The notes beneath the pieces were generated by a model, which worked only from the letters and a program-made list of their open reading frames with translations, was not told where the DNA came from and did no database searches. From Sphingobium sp. (GTDB taxonomy: Bacteria; Pseudomonadota; Alphaproteobacteria; Sphingomonadales; Sphingomonadaceae), in NCBI GenBank assembly GCA_023266575.1, contig JAHFPV010000006.1:1-64000 (forward strand): 64,000 nt of DNA. Reading direction: 5' to 3'. Position numbers and translations under genes: made by a program. Below, piece after piece: positions 26,995 to 36,684 of the stretch (its first letter is position 1; every line of letters starts with the position of its first letter).

Positions 26995-28332
26995 TCAGTT
27001 CCTAGCTGCCGACAATCTGTTTCTCCGTGCGGTATGCATGAAGAGAAGTAAAAGCGCGATTGGGCCGAGGATCGTGGCAGGCAAAGCATAGGCGAAGCGG
27101 ACCGCGTCCGCGGATGCTATGCCTGATGGGCCCGCCATGATTTTCATCAGCCACAGTGCGCCGCCGCCGCCCAACCCCATGGCAATTTTAAGCGTTACAC
27201 TACTCATACCGTAATAGACGCCGCCCAGCCGCCCCATATCCTGCAACTGTTCGTCGGCAAGATCAGCGACCATCGCGCGCAACAGCATATAGTCGACTCC
27301 CCATCCCAGTGCGCGGACGGCAAGGAAGGCGGCAAATATAACAGGCTGACCTTCCGGGATACAAAAGAGCAGCGGCGCCGTCAGTCCCTGCCAGCCATAG
27401 GCGATCATCAAAGTCCGCTTTCTGCCGATCCGGGCGCTGACCCGGCTCCACATCGGCAACGTCGCCAGTGCAAGCACGGGCTGGACCAGCAGCAACGCGG
27501 CACCCCAACGGCTCAATCCCAATACGTCCTCGGCCAGAAACAGGAAGCTGCTGGCCGCCGCTGCATCCATGATGCCGGTCAGCACATATAACGCCAGAAT
27601 CGTACGCATCGACCGATTGCGAAGGATCGACAGAAACAGCAGCACTGGGTTGCCGACCTTCGGCGGCGTGGTGAGGTCGGCGGGTTCCTTGAACAGAAGG
27701 ATCACCGCCACGACGGTGATGGGTGCCAGCAAGGCGATGGCCCAGCCCAGCATTGCCATCTGGCTGTCGCGAGGAATGGCAAAACCGCGCTCCATCAGCG
27801 CCATGATCCCCAGTAGGCCGAGTGACCCCAACAATCCGAACCACACTTTGGCCCCCATGATGCGGGTGCGCTGATGCTTGTCTGCCGACAGTTCCAATCC
27901 CCAGCCGCCATGAGGCGTGATGATGAAGGAATAACCCAGATGCAGCAGCAGGCTGGCCGCTATAATTTGCGTCAGTCCAGCGCCAGGCGGAGCCAGGAAC
28001 AGCATTAGTGCGCCCACCGGGACCAGCGCGGCCCCCAGCGCCATCCAGGGTTTACGCCTGCCCATGGGCGTGCGCACCGTATCGCTCATCCAGCCTATGA
28101 TCGGGTCTGCGATCGCGTCCAGAAGCCTCGCTCCTAGGAGGATTGCGCCGACAGCGCCCAATGCGATCCCGATGTCCAGGGTCAGAAACCGCGGCAGATA
28201 AGCACGCCATGCCATTTCGATGGCTTGAAAGAGCAACACCGGCAGAGAGAAGGCAGCGAGCCGGACGCGGCTGATTTGCATGCCAGTCGGACGGATCGGC
28301 GGGTCCATCCCCGAAGGACGGCCTCCGCGCAT
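26995..28332 (-). CDS. GPH-type MFS transporter (glycoside-pentoside-hexuronide:cation symporter)
   Basis: About 445 aa with 11-12 predicted membrane segments; the start may lie at 28308 or 28281. Typical GPH features are GARLLDAIADPIIGWMSDTVRTPMGRRKPW in the first loop and GVDYMLLRAMVADLADEQ in the second half. It is predicted to move a sugar or glycoside across the inner membrane with a cation. It lies 58 bases downstream of the tandem TetR gene on the same strand, next to TonB receptors and secreted hydrolases. It would import the released sugar or inositol product. Confidence 0.82.
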   Translation of the reverse strand: MRGGRPSGMDPPIRPTGMQISRVRLAAFSLPVLLFQAIEMAWRAYLPRFLTLDIGIALGAVGAILLGARLLDAIADPIIGWMSDTVRTPMGRRKPWMALGAALVPVGALMLFLAPPGAGLTQIIAASLLLHLGYSFIITPHGGWGLELSADKHQRTRIMGAKVWFGLLGSLGLLGIMALMERGFAIPRDSQMAMLGWAIALLAPITVVAVILLFKEPADLTTPPKVGNPVLLFLSILRNRSMRTILALYVLTGIMDAAAASSFLFLAEDVLGLSRWGAALLLVQPVLALATLPMWSRVSARIGRKRTLMIAYGWQGLTAPLLFCIPEGQPVIFAAFLAVRALGWGVDYMLLRAMVADLADEQLQDMGRLGGVYYGMSSVTLKIAMGLGGGGALWLMKIMAGPSGIASADAVRFAYALPATILGPIALLLLFMHTARRNRLSAARN

Positions 28333-28390
28333 GCTTGGCCGCTACAGCGCATCCATGACAGCTTCGTGAAGCGACATGTGCCGCGCAAGA

Positions 28391-29581
28391 TCAGAGCAAG
28401 GCCACCAGATCTTCCAGCTCGGCACGGATCGGCGCACGCGCTTCGTCCGCCGTCCAGTCGCCATAATGGCGCGATAGCGAAGAGAGGAAGCTCGATAACA
28501 AGGCTGGTTCCAAATGGCCCGGCGTAAGTCGATCCGGAAGGAGCATTTGAAGTAGCGACCGGGACGTGCTGCCACGTAGATAGCGAAGTTGAAGCCCAAA
28601 CTGGCGCAGCGCGGGATCGCGAGCAACCGCAAGATGCAGCGCGTCAATGCCACGACTGCCCGAATTTTCGGCCAAGAAATGGGCGATACTGCCCACCGTG
28701 TCGCGACCCGACGGCAAAACCGAGGTCTGCGCGCGCAGGCGCGAAACGGCTTTGATATAGAGACCGCCATAGCCTACCTGGACAAGCTCGGCCTTGGTCC
28801 GAACCTTATGCGACACCGTACCAAGCGTCAGGCCAGAACTGGCGGCCACAGCCCGATGGGTCAATCCGCCGGGGCCGACTTCTTCTACAAGGGCCGCTGC
28901 CGCCTCTACTATTTGTGCCATGATGCTGTCGTGATGCGGCTCGGCTGGCAAGGCTTCGAGCGCAGCAGCACGGGCAAAATCGCGCCAAGGCGCCGGTGGT
29001 ACGGGATCGCCCATCAGCCACGCCCCAACCCCGCGTGCAAATTCGTCGAGCCCGGCACGGTCGACGGACCGACGCCAATCGATCATGTGGAGGGAGGATT
29101 CATTTTCGAACAGGCGGTAGACAACCCCCGCACCTCTCTCCAAGCCGAAGCGCGCCGTCGCTTCCTGCCAGAAATCGATCCAGAGCCTTTGCCACTGTTG
29201 CTGGAGCGCGCTACCCGACTGGCTGTTGGCGCGCAGCAATTGCCCTTCGCGCCACGCAAATGCCAGACGTCGCTCGTTGCGTACCCAATCGTCCACGCAC
29301 GCAGCAAAGAAGGCGGGGAAAGCGCGCGGGTCGCGTGGCATACCCGCCAACTGTGCGATTCGATCGTCACACCATTGCTGCGCAAGCCCCTGAACATACA
29401 CCTGTGCCAGCCCCAACAACTGTTCCAGAGATCCAAAATGATGATAGATTGACGAGGAGGGAACAGAGGCGATGGCCGATAGCTGACGGGTTGAAACGCC
29501 TTCATAGCCGTATCGCTCCCATTGCTCTATTGCTGCATCTATAAGTCTGTAATCAGATGTTTTTTTAACATTTTCAGACAT
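28391..29581 (-). CDS. Tandem TetR-type regulator (two DNA-binding domains in one chain)
   Basis: 396 aa from the start at 29581 (MSENVKKTSDY), about twice a normal TetR. The first N-terminal helix-turn-helix (about 12-55) reads GYEGVSTRQLSAIASVPSSS then IYHHFGSLEQLL. A second TetR-like domain (about 225-270) reads EEVGPGGLTHRAVAASSGLT then GTVSHKVRTKAELV. Each is followed by a helical ligand-binding part. It is divergent from the TonB receptor at 29749 with a 167-base promoter gap, so control of the receptor/phosphatase genes and of the MFS gene is likely. The ligand is unknown. Confidence 0.82.
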   Translation of the reverse strand: MSENVKKTSDYRLIDAAIEQWERYGYEGVSTRQLSAIASVPSSSIYHHFGSLEQLLGLAQVYVQGLAQQWCDDRIAQLAGMPRDPRAFPAFFAACVDDWVRNERRLAFAWREGQLLRANSQSGSALQQQWQRLWIDFWQEATARFGLERGAGVVYRLFENESSLHMIDWRRSVDRAGLDEFARGVGAWLMGDPVPPAPWRDFARAAALEALPAEPHHDSIMAQIVEAAAALVEEVGPGGLTHRAVAASSGLTLGTVSHKVRTKAELVQVGYGGLYIKAVSRLRAQTSVLPSGRDTVGSIAHFLAENSGSRGIDALHLAVARDPALRQFGLQLRYLRGSTSRSLLQMLLPDRLTPGHLEPALLSSFLSSLSRHYGDWTADEARAPIRAELEDLVALL

Positions 29582-29748
29582 AGTTACCCGGTCAGTCGCT
29601 TGGCGATGGAAAGGTAAGGATAGCAAGAGCTTGCGCTGTCGGCGACCCTGGCGGTGGTCTATCTACGCATTTTCATATCACGAACGAACGTCACAATAAA
29701 TACATACAACCGTTCTAGCGGGTCGGCGCACCATCTGGGGGACCGACC

Positions 29749-32313
29749 ATGAAATTGCCTTGCAGCCTGCTATTACGCTCGACCGCTTATTGCGCCCTAA
29801 TCGCTTTCATCCCGTCCGCTCTCGCGGCGCAGGATGCGCCACCGTCGGCCGAAATGCTGGGCGAAGAAGGTGGCGAGATTATCGTTACCGGGTCAATCCT
29901 GTCGGCTCAGCAGGACTCGATCGCGCTCAAGCGCGCCGCCGTGAACCTGTCCGATGTGGCCGCGTCGGATGCCGTTGGGCGTTTCCCCGATCAGAACGCA
30001 GCTGCCGCCCTGTCGCGCCTGCCCGCCGTCGCCGTCCAGCGCGACCAGGGCCAGGAACGCTATATCCAGGTACGCGGCGCGCCCAATCGCTGGACCTCGG
30101 TGAGCATTGACGGCATCCCGATGGTGGGCGTGGACGAGGGCGGCGACACCCGCGCCTTCCGTTTCGATGCCATCCCCGCAGTGCTGTTGTCGCAAATGGT
30201 CATCAACAAATCGCTGACCAGCGACCTGCAGGCTGACGCGGTCGTCGCCACCATCGATCTGCGCACCTATTCGCCAATGGATCGCAAGGGGCTGCACGTA
30301 ACCGGCGACGCGGGTTATGGCTTTATGGACTTGGGCAAGGGCGAACAGCGGCAGGCGTCGATGCGTCTGTCCTGGTCGAACGACGTGTTCGGGGTTGTAG
30401 TCGGCGGGTCGCATTATCGCCGCAAACAGCTGACCGACAATCGCGAGGTCGGTGCCTATGATGCCAAGGGGCCGACCGAGTTCGACGTACGGCAATATGA
30501 GATCGAACGCTGGAATAACGGTCTATTCGGCGGCGTCGAATATAGTCCTGAAGAAGGTCAGCGCCTCTATGCCAAGGCGATCTTCTCCGAATTCAACGAT
30601 AATGAGCAGCGCAACCAATATGAGTTCCGCCTGGATCGCGCGACTGGCGGCACCCGCACCCAGGACAGCGGCACCCTGACGGGTGTGCCGTTGCGGGGCA
30701 CATTCAACTTTGGCGAATATCGCAACCGGAATTATATCGGCACGGTCGGCGGCGACTATAAGACAGATGACGGGCTGAGCGCGTCGTTCAAATTCAACTA
30801 TACCCGCACGGAAAATTCGACGTTCCTGCCCCTGATCCAATCATCGACCAGCGGCGCGAACAATCTGTCGCTCAGCTATGATAATAACGATCCCAATTTC
30901 CCGATCGTGACTGTCAACGGGCCGTTCAATCAGGCCAGCCTATCCGCAACCGGCACGATATTGATCGCTGCGCGGCAGAAGACGATATCGGACAGCTATA
31001 CTGCAAAGTTCGATCTTTCCAAAGAGATCGGCGATCTTACGCTGTCGGCAGGCGGGCTCTATGCCGATCGCGATATTACGGGCAATAACTTTTCTACCGC
31101 CAATGTCGCAGCCATCGGTGCCTTGGGCGCATCGGTCGGGCAACCGTTCAACATCAACGACTATGTCACGAACAGGCCCTGGGAGACTAGTTTTCCGCTG
31201 GGCGTGACGCTCAACTATGTCGACAATGGTGCGATGCGCGACGATGCCTTGAGCCTGCTCGACAGGCTGGAGGCGGCGGGCCGCTACAATCCCGCGCTCG
31301 ATGTTCCCGCGAGCGACCGTTATGCGCAGCGCGAACGCACCCTCGCAGCCTATATTATGGGCAAGGTCGAAAGCGGCGCGCTGACCGCCGTCGGCGGCGT
31401 CCGGATGGAGCGCTATCTGATGGACAATCGCGGTACGGTGGTTGCCGGCGGCATCGGAACGCCGCTTACCTTCACATCCAGCAAGACCGACTTTTTTCCT
31501 AGTCTCAACATCCGATATGCCGCAACCGACAATCTGGTCTTGCGGCTGGCTGGACAACGCGGCGTCTCTCGCCCGGCCTATGGGGCCATACGTGTGGGCG
31601 CGTCCATCAACGACACCAACAGCCCCGGCACAATCGGCGGCGGCAACCCTGCATTGCGGCCCGAATATACCTGGGGAGCGGATGCCAGTATCGAATATTA
31701 TCTACCCGGCAACGGCATGGTGTCCGTCGCCGCCTTCCATCGCTGGGTGGAAGATGTCCTGTACCAAAATCAGGCACCGGTTGGCAGCGACTTCTATGAC
31801 TTTGGCGGCGTGGACCGGTCGGCCTATCTGCTGAGCGGCACCTATAATGGCGACAAGGGCAAGCTTTATGGCGTTGAATTCAATCTGCTCAAGCAGTTCG
31901 ACTTCCTGCCGGGCGCGCTCGACGGCTTCGGCTTCCAAGGCAACGTCACCTTGCTCAATGGCAGCTTCGACACGCCCACACAGCAGAATATCGCTTTCCA
32001 GGGCATGTCCAAACGCATCGCCAATGCATCGCTCTTCTACGAGAAATACGGCATCTCGGCGCGGGTCAGCTATCAGTGGCGGTCCAACTGGCTCGATACA
32101 TTGGGCGGCTTTGGCAGCGGCGAATATCGCAAGGGCTATGAAAATCTCGACGTGTCGCTGCGCTATGCCCTCAATGACAATCTGACGCTGTTCGCGGATC
32201 TCGCGAACCTGACCGATGAAAAATACATCGCCTATCAGGGTACGACCGCGACGCCGACCGAAGTTGAGCAAATCGGATCGCGCTACCTGTTCGGCGTTCG
32301 CTTCAGCTTTTGA
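29749..32313 (+). CDS. TonB-dependent receptor (CirA/BtuB-type, phosphoinositide locus)
   Basis: 854 aa: signal peptide (about 1-27, ending SALAAQD), plug at about 40-165 (GEIIVTGSILSAQQDS, DAVGRFPDQNAAAALSRLPAVAV, RYIQVRGAP), then the barrel to a C-terminal Phe (FGVRFSF). No STN domain is present, so signalling through FecR is not expected. The start has a G-rich site (GGGGGACC) upstream. It is followed after 14 bases by a periplasmic phosphatase gene, implying uptake of a phosphorylated ligand. Confidence 0.9.
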   Translation: MKLPCSLLLRSTAYCALIAFIPSALAAQDAPPSAEMLGEEGGEIIVTGSILSAQQDSIALKRAAVNLSDVAASDAVGRFPDQNAAAALSRLPAVAVQRDQGQERYIQVRGAPNRWTSVSIDGIPMVGVDEGGDTRAFRFDAIPAVLLSQMVINKSLTSDLQADAVVATIDLRTYSPMDRKGLHVTGDAGYGFMDLGKGEQRQASMRLSWSNDVFGVVVGGSHYRRKQLTDNREVGAYDAKGPTEFDVRQYEIERWNNGLFGGVEYSPEEGQRLYAKAIFSEFNDNEQRNQYEFRLDRATGGTRTQDSGTLTGVPLRGTFNFGEYRNRNYIGTVGGDYKTDDGLSASFKFNYTRTENSTFLPLIQSSTSGANNLSLSYDNNDPNFPIVTVNGPFNQASLSATGTILIAARQKTISDSYTAKFDLSKEIGDLTLSAGGLYADRDITGNNFSTANVAAIGALGASVGQPFNINDYVTNRPWETSFPLGVTLNYVDNGAMRDDALSLLDRLEAAGRYNPALDVPASDRYAQRERTLAAYIMGKVESGALTAVGGVRMERYLMDNRGTVVAGGIGTPLTFTSSKTDFFPSLNIRYAATDNLVLRLAGQRGVSRPAYGAIRVGASINDTNSPGTIGGGNPALRPEYTWGADASIEYYLPGNGMVSVAAFHRWVEDVLYQNQAPVGSDFYDFGGVDRSAYLLSGTYNGDKGKLYGVEFNLLKQFDFLPGALDGFGFQGNVTLLNGSFDTPTQQNIAFQGMSKRIANASLFYEKYGISARVSYQWRSNWLDTLGGFGSGEYRKGYENLDVSLRYALNDNLTLFADLANLTDEKYIAYQGTTATPTEVEQIGSRYLFGVRFSF

Positions 32314-32327
32314 CGGAGACACAACCG

Positions 32328-33389
32328 ATGCGCATCACCCTTGTCACCGCGCTGCTGCTGGCAGCCTGGGTCGCCAGCCCTGCCCATGGACGCGAAGCGG
32401 CGACGCTCATGCGTTCCGACACGGTCACCGTGCTGCTGGATCGGGGCGACATCAATCCCGTGGCGATCTGGATCAGCCAGGACAGCACCATCGATGCGAG
32501 CGACCAACGCGTTGGCGCCGACACTATCCGTGCTGCGGCCAGGGATGGCAAGATCGCACTTTCCATATCGGCCGACCAGCGCCGCTATGTCCTGCTTCAG
32601 GACGGCCAGGGTGACGTGACCGTAGTTGCCGAGCGGGTTCTCCCGCTGGAGCAGGGCAGCAACTTTCGCGACATCGGCGGCTATGTCACCAAGGACGGCC
32701 GCACCGTGCGCTGGGGCAAGGCCTTCCGCTCCGGTGCGATGCCGCTGCTGAGCGAGGCGGATTACAGACTGATCGATCAGCTTGGCGTGGGATCGGTGGT
32801 CGATCTGCGGTCGCTGGAGGAACGGGAGGTCGCCCCCGATCTGGTGGACGACCGCACGGGCGCGTTGTTCATTTCCAACGATTATTCGCTCAAGCCCCTG
32901 ATGGCCAATTTCGGCAAGGGTAATGGCGAGAATGTCTATCAGGGCATGGAAAAACTGCTGATCCCGCAGTTGCGCGCCGTCTATCAACGGATCAACGCCG
33001 ATCAAGGCGCGGTCATCTACCATTGTTCGGCGGGGCAGGACCGTACTGGCATGGCGACCGCCTTGCTCTATGACATGCTGGGGGTTGATCGCGAGACGAT
33101 CCTGAAGGACTATCATATGTCGACTGCGCTGCGCCGCCCGCAATGGGAAATGCCTAAGGTCGATCCCGCCGACCATTCCAACAATCCCATCCTGAAATAT
33201 TATTTTTCGAAGGATGAGACGCAGCGCACGATCGCCGAGCCGCTCTACACGCGCAGTGGCGCATCGCACCTGACGCAGTTTTTCACCTACATTGACTCAC
33301 AATATGGTGGTTCGGAAGGCTTCATGAAAAAGGCCCTGCAGTTGACCGACGCCGATGTCGAAAAGCTGCGTGCGACTATGTTGCGGTAG
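32328..33389 (+). CDS. Periplasmic atypical lipid / tyrosine phosphatase (Y_phosphatase3, MptpB/LipA-like)
   Basis: 353 aa with a signal peptide (MRITLVTALLLAAWVASPAHG). The start at 32328 follows a GGAG site and is preferred over a TTG inside the receptor stop. The fold marker NFRDIGGYVTKDGRTVRWG (about 115-135) and the P-loop HCSAGQDRTG (Cys 233, Asp 238, Arg 239; CX5R) place it in the PF13350-type family. Related enzymes with HCxxGKDR loops dephosphorylate phosphoinositides as well as phosphoproteins; here Lys is replaced by Gln. Being exported and co-transcribed with a receptor, it probably removes phosphate from a nutrient. Confidence 0.85.
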   Translation: MRITLVTALLLAAWVASPAHGREAATLMRSDTVTVLLDRGDINPVAIWISQDSTIDASDQRVGADTIRAAARDGKIALSISADQRRYVLLQDGQGDVTVVAERVLPLEQGSNFRDIGGYVTKDGRTVRWGKAFRSGAMPLLSEADYRLIDQLGVGSVVDLRSLEEREVAPDLVDDRTGALFISNDYSLKPLMANFGKGNGENVYQGMEKLLIPQLRAVYQRINADQGAVIYHCSAGQDRTGMATALLYDMLGVDRETILKDYHMSTALRRPQWEMPKVDPADHSNNPILKYYFSKDETQRTIAEPLYTRSGASHLTQFFTYIDSQYGGSEGFMKKALQLTDADVEKLRATMLR

Positions 33390-33547
33390 CTCGCCAACCG
33401 GAGCATTCGATCAGAATCCGAGGCATTAAGATTTTGAATTCTCGGAAGCAGGCATTTCGTTTGCCCACTGGAAATTCGAGGGCATAACCGTCGTTCTGCT
33501 AAAACGACATTGCGGAACACTTCGCCATGGGGGGAGCTAGCCAACAA

Positions 33548-34753
33548 CTATCGAGCGCCGCTGCAACGGTACACCACTTTGTTGCAACGCCATCCCTGTC
33601 CAAAGGGGGCAAGGTGGTAGTCGTTGCCGTAGATATTGGGGGCGCTTAAATAATCGGTCGATATGATTTGTGCGCCACTGGCAAGCGCTGCGTCGCGGCG
33701 CTTGCCCGAACCATCGCGCGCATCAACGGTGTCAATGTCGGCCCGTGTCCGCACCAGATACCCTTGGCGGACGGCCTCGCCTATTTCCGCGCCGCGCGTC
33801 AGCGCATTGTCGAACAGCATGAAGGCGGTGTGCGCCATGCCCGCCTGACCTTGCACGAACGCGACACGCCCCTGGAGTGATGGGCGTCCGTCCAGATAGG
33901 GCGAGAAGGTTTTGAGATTCATTCCTGGTACGAGGAACAGGAACAGGAATTTTCCGCGGGCCTGCCCCAGCGTTGGCCAGCGTTTTGCCCGTGCGGCAGC
34001 TTCCAGTGTCGGCAAGTCTCCCCGAAGATCGTCGGGTGTGAACAGCTTGTCGCGGCCAAGGACGCTGCGAATGCTGTCATCCACTTCGTCGAACGCCGCC
34101 TTGTCGAACGGCGGGATCGCAGTCGCGTCGGGGATCGCCTTATCCAGACCTGAAAGCTTGGGCTCCAGTAGCACGAATATAGGGCTGTGGTTCGGCGTCG
34201 TATCCGACCATTGCTTCATCAGTGTCAGGCAGTATCGGAAAGTCGGGCATTGGCTGCGAAAATCCAGGTCAGCAACATGCAGCACCTTCATCCCCGGCTT
34301 GGTCAGTTCGTCGCGATAGATGGGCGCAAGATCGCTCACCCCCTGCTCGCGCAACTGGCGATAGGCAAGGGGATCGGCATAGGTGCCGCCCTTGGGATCG
34401 GGTTGCAGATCGATTTCAATGCTGCGAACGCCGCTGCGCAACTGTGCTTGCAACGGCATTTGCACATAGTCGAGGCTCGCGGCGATGTCAGTGAGGCGAC
34501 CAGGATGCTCATCCAGCATCTGCGCGCGCTGGGCGGGGAGCATCGTTTCGCTCGCCTTTGCCATGAGTGCGGACAAACGTGGCGCCATCAGCGCCATGAC
34601 ACGCGGATCGGCGGGGATTGCGTAGCTGTTGTGCGTGCCGACTACTTGTATTGCATTGATTGGCAAGGCGTCGGGGTTCGACACAGGCTGTGCCATAGCC
34701 ATCGCTCCACACAGGGCAGCAGCAAGGCAGGGCCCCATAACAAACCGTGTCAC
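33548..34753 (-). CDS. Secreted Ca2+-dependent phosphoinositide-specific phospholipase C
   Basis: 401 aa from a GTG at 34753 overlapping the GH92 stop (GTGA); an N-terminal signal peptide follows (GPCLAAALCGAMAMAQ). Motifs are VVGTHNSYAIPADPRV (first catalytic His), GVRSIEIDLQPDPKGG (metal/catalytic residues) and FVLLEPKLSGLD. These match the Ca-dependent PI-PLC family (PI-PLC-C1), which cleaves phosphatidylinositol-type lipids between glycerol and the phosphate. Last gene of the minus-strand operon with GH92, YdcF and a TonB receptor. Confidence 0.85.
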   Translation of the reverse strand: MTRFVMGPCLAAALCGAMAMAQPVSNPDALPINAIQVVGTHNSYAIPADPRVMALMAPRLSALMAKASETMLPAQRAQMLDEHPGRLTDIAASLDYVQMPLQAQLRSGVRSIEIDLQPDPKGGTYADPLAYRQLREQGVSDLAPIYRDELTKPGMKVLHVADLDFRSQCPTFRYCLTLMKQWSDTTPNHSPIFVLLEPKLSGLDKAIPDATAIPPFDKAAFDEVDDSIRSVLGRDKLFTPDDLRGDLPTLEAAARAKRWPTLGQARGKFLFLFLVPGMNLKTFSPYLDGRPSLQGRVAFVQGQAGMAHTAFMLFDNALTRGAEIGEAVRQGYLVRTRADIDTVDARDGSGKRRDAALASGAQIISTDYLSAPNIYGNDYHLAPFGQGWRCNKVVYRCSGAR

Positions 34754-36684
34754 AGACCTGTCTCCTGCTGTACCGATCGAACCGGCATGTCCATCAATCG
34801 CCTGCCGTTGATCCGAATGTTCCGGGCCATCGGCGTCGTGACGACATAGCGCGGATCGCCCGGCGTTATGGGATAGAGGCCGAGCATGGCCCATATGTAC
34901 CAGGCCGACATGGTCCCTGCGTCGTCATCCATGCCGTCGGCAAATCCCTGCGGCGACAAGGCGAAGCTGCGCCCTACCCATGGCTGTGGCCGGACGCCCG
35001 AATTGACATAGCGATGCGGTACGGATTGGGTGATGTAGCGGCGTACCACCTGTTCGGTGGCAGCCTTGTCGCCCGCCCATGCAAAGAGATAGGGCGTATG
35101 AATGTCGGGCTGGTTCGTCATGTTGAACAGATTGTCGGCGAAGAAGCGATCCAGCTCCGGTCGGAACCTCGGGCCAAGCGTCTGCGCCAGCCAGGGGAGA
35201 TCGAACACCGGCGCCCAGCGATACTGCGCCAATGTCCCCTGATACAGCCCCCGCGCCTTCACGATATCGGCATCCTCGCCAAGGTCGCGGAAAGTGGCCA
35301 GCCACATTGGACGATAGCTGAGCGCCTTCGCCCGAAACGCCTCCGCGGTGGCGGCTTCGCCCAGATCCGACGCCAGTTCGGCAATCGCCCAATCGTCATA
35401 GGCGGCCTCGATCTGTTCGTCCGGCGTCTCGCGGGCAAGCGTGGCGCTTTCGGCCACCATCCCGGCCAGTGCCGCCTTCGCGTCGAAATCAGTAATGCCC
35501 CTGCGTCGGAAGTCGAGCAGGGCAATCCCCCCATGTTCGGTGCGCACGGTCAGAAATGGCTCGCTTGGCGTTGCCCAGCGCGCCTTGCCGCTCTGGTAAA
35601 GCCTTACAAGGGAGCGTGCGATCTGTCCGGCGCGCTGCGGGTCGATCAGCGCCAGGAGGGGCATTTGCGTCCGGTAATTGTCCCACAGCGCCCAGCTGGT
35701 ATAATGCTGATCGCCGGGCGAAAGCTGTTGGACGATCCCATCGCTGCCGCGAAAGCGCCCGTCCGGATCGGCGATGGCGACGGGGGACTGCATCACGCGG
35801 AACAGCGAGGTATAGAAGAGCGCCTGCTCCTTGCGCGCGCCGCCGATATGGACACGGGAGAGTTGCCTGTTCCAGTCGGCCAATGTTTGCGCGGCAACGG
35901 TCCGGAAAGGACGGTTGCCCAGTTCGGTGTCCCGTACTGCCGCCGCAGCAGCGAGATCGACCGAGGAAAGGCCGGTGCGTAGTTCGACACTATCGCCGCT
36001 GCGCACGCGCAGCGCCAATCGCGCCTCTCGAGCCGCGTCGCCGTGCCAGAGCGCTGTCACTGGCTTGCCATTATGGGTCAGGCGTGTCGCGGAATGGAGA
36101 TGATAGATGCCTGCGTCACAGACGGTGCCTGCCGAAAAACTGGCGCGCAGATCGCCGTCCGGTTGCGCCTGCCAATGGGCGGCGATGCGCTTGGAATAGC
36201 CACGATCGAAGGTGACGATGACGTTGACCTGTCCGGACTTCGGCACGGTGAAACGCAGGCTGCCCGCGCCGCGTGTGGCAGTCATGTCCGCGATGATGCC
36301 GGGACCGTAACTGACGCTGTAATAGCCAGCATAGGCGCGTTCGCGGCGCTTGTCGATCGGCGCGGGACGTGTCGCATCATCATAGGCGAGCATGACCTTG
36401 ACGTCGCCGCCAGCCCCGCCGCAGCCGACTCCGACGCCGCGCGTGTGCGAAAATCCGGTGAGTTGGGTGGCGGCATGGTCATAGCCGGCATGGTTGGCGG
36501 GCGTTGTGTCGGGACCAAGCTGGACCATGCCAAAAGGCGCAACCGCCGCGGGGCTGAGTTGCCCATAGTCGGCAAGCGTACCCACGAACGGATCGACCAG
36601 CCGCCCTAGCTCACGCGCTGCCGCAGCCTCCCCAACCGCGCCATATGCCAAGACTGCCACCAGGATAACGGCGTGCCTCATCAT
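34750..36684 (-). CDS. GH92 alpha-mannosidase, secreted
   Basis: 644 aa from the start at 36684 (ATGA overlap with the upstream gene), with a signal peptide (about 1-22). It is shorter than many GH92 enzymes (about 740). Family landmarks are VDPFVGTLADYGQLSPAAVAPFGMVQLGPD, FSHTRGVGVGCGGAGGDV, SWALWDNYRTQMPLLALIDP and the C-terminal MDDDAGTMSAWYIWAMLG. GH92 enzymes are Ca-dependent exo-alpha-mannosidases, some acting on mannose-phosphate linkages. Context suggests trimming of mannose from a phosphoinositol glycan. Confidence 0.9.
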   Translation of the reverse strand: MMRHAVILVAVLAYGAVGEAAAARELGRLVDPFVGTLADYGQLSPAAVAPFGMVQLGPDTTPANHAGYDHAATQLTGFSHTRGVGVGCGGAGGDVKVMLAYDDATRPAPIDKRRERAYAGYYSVSYGPGIIADMTATRGAGSLRFTVPKSGQVNVIVTFDRGYSKRIAAHWQAQPDGDLRASFSAGTVCDAGIYHLHSATRLTHNGKPVTALWHGDAAREARLALRVRSGDSVELRTGLSSVDLAAAAAVRDTELGNRPFRTVAAQTLADWNRQLSRVHIGGARKEQALFYTSLFRVMQSPVAIADPDGRFRGSDGIVQQLSPGDQHYTSWALWDNYRTQMPLLALIDPQRAGQIARSLVRLYQSGKARWATPSEPFLTVRTEHGGIALLDFRRRGITDFDAKAALAGMVAESATLARETPDEQIEAAYDDWAIAELASDLGEAATAEAFRAKALSYRPMWLATFRDLGEDADIVKARGLYQGTLAQYRWAPVFDLPWLAQTLGPRFRPELDRFFADNLFNMTNQPDIHTPYLFAWAGDKAATEQVVRRYITQSVPHRYVNSGVRPQPWVGRSFALSPQGFADGMDDDAGTMSAWYIWAMLGLYPITPGDPRYVVTTPMARNIRINGRRLMDMPVRSVQQETGL

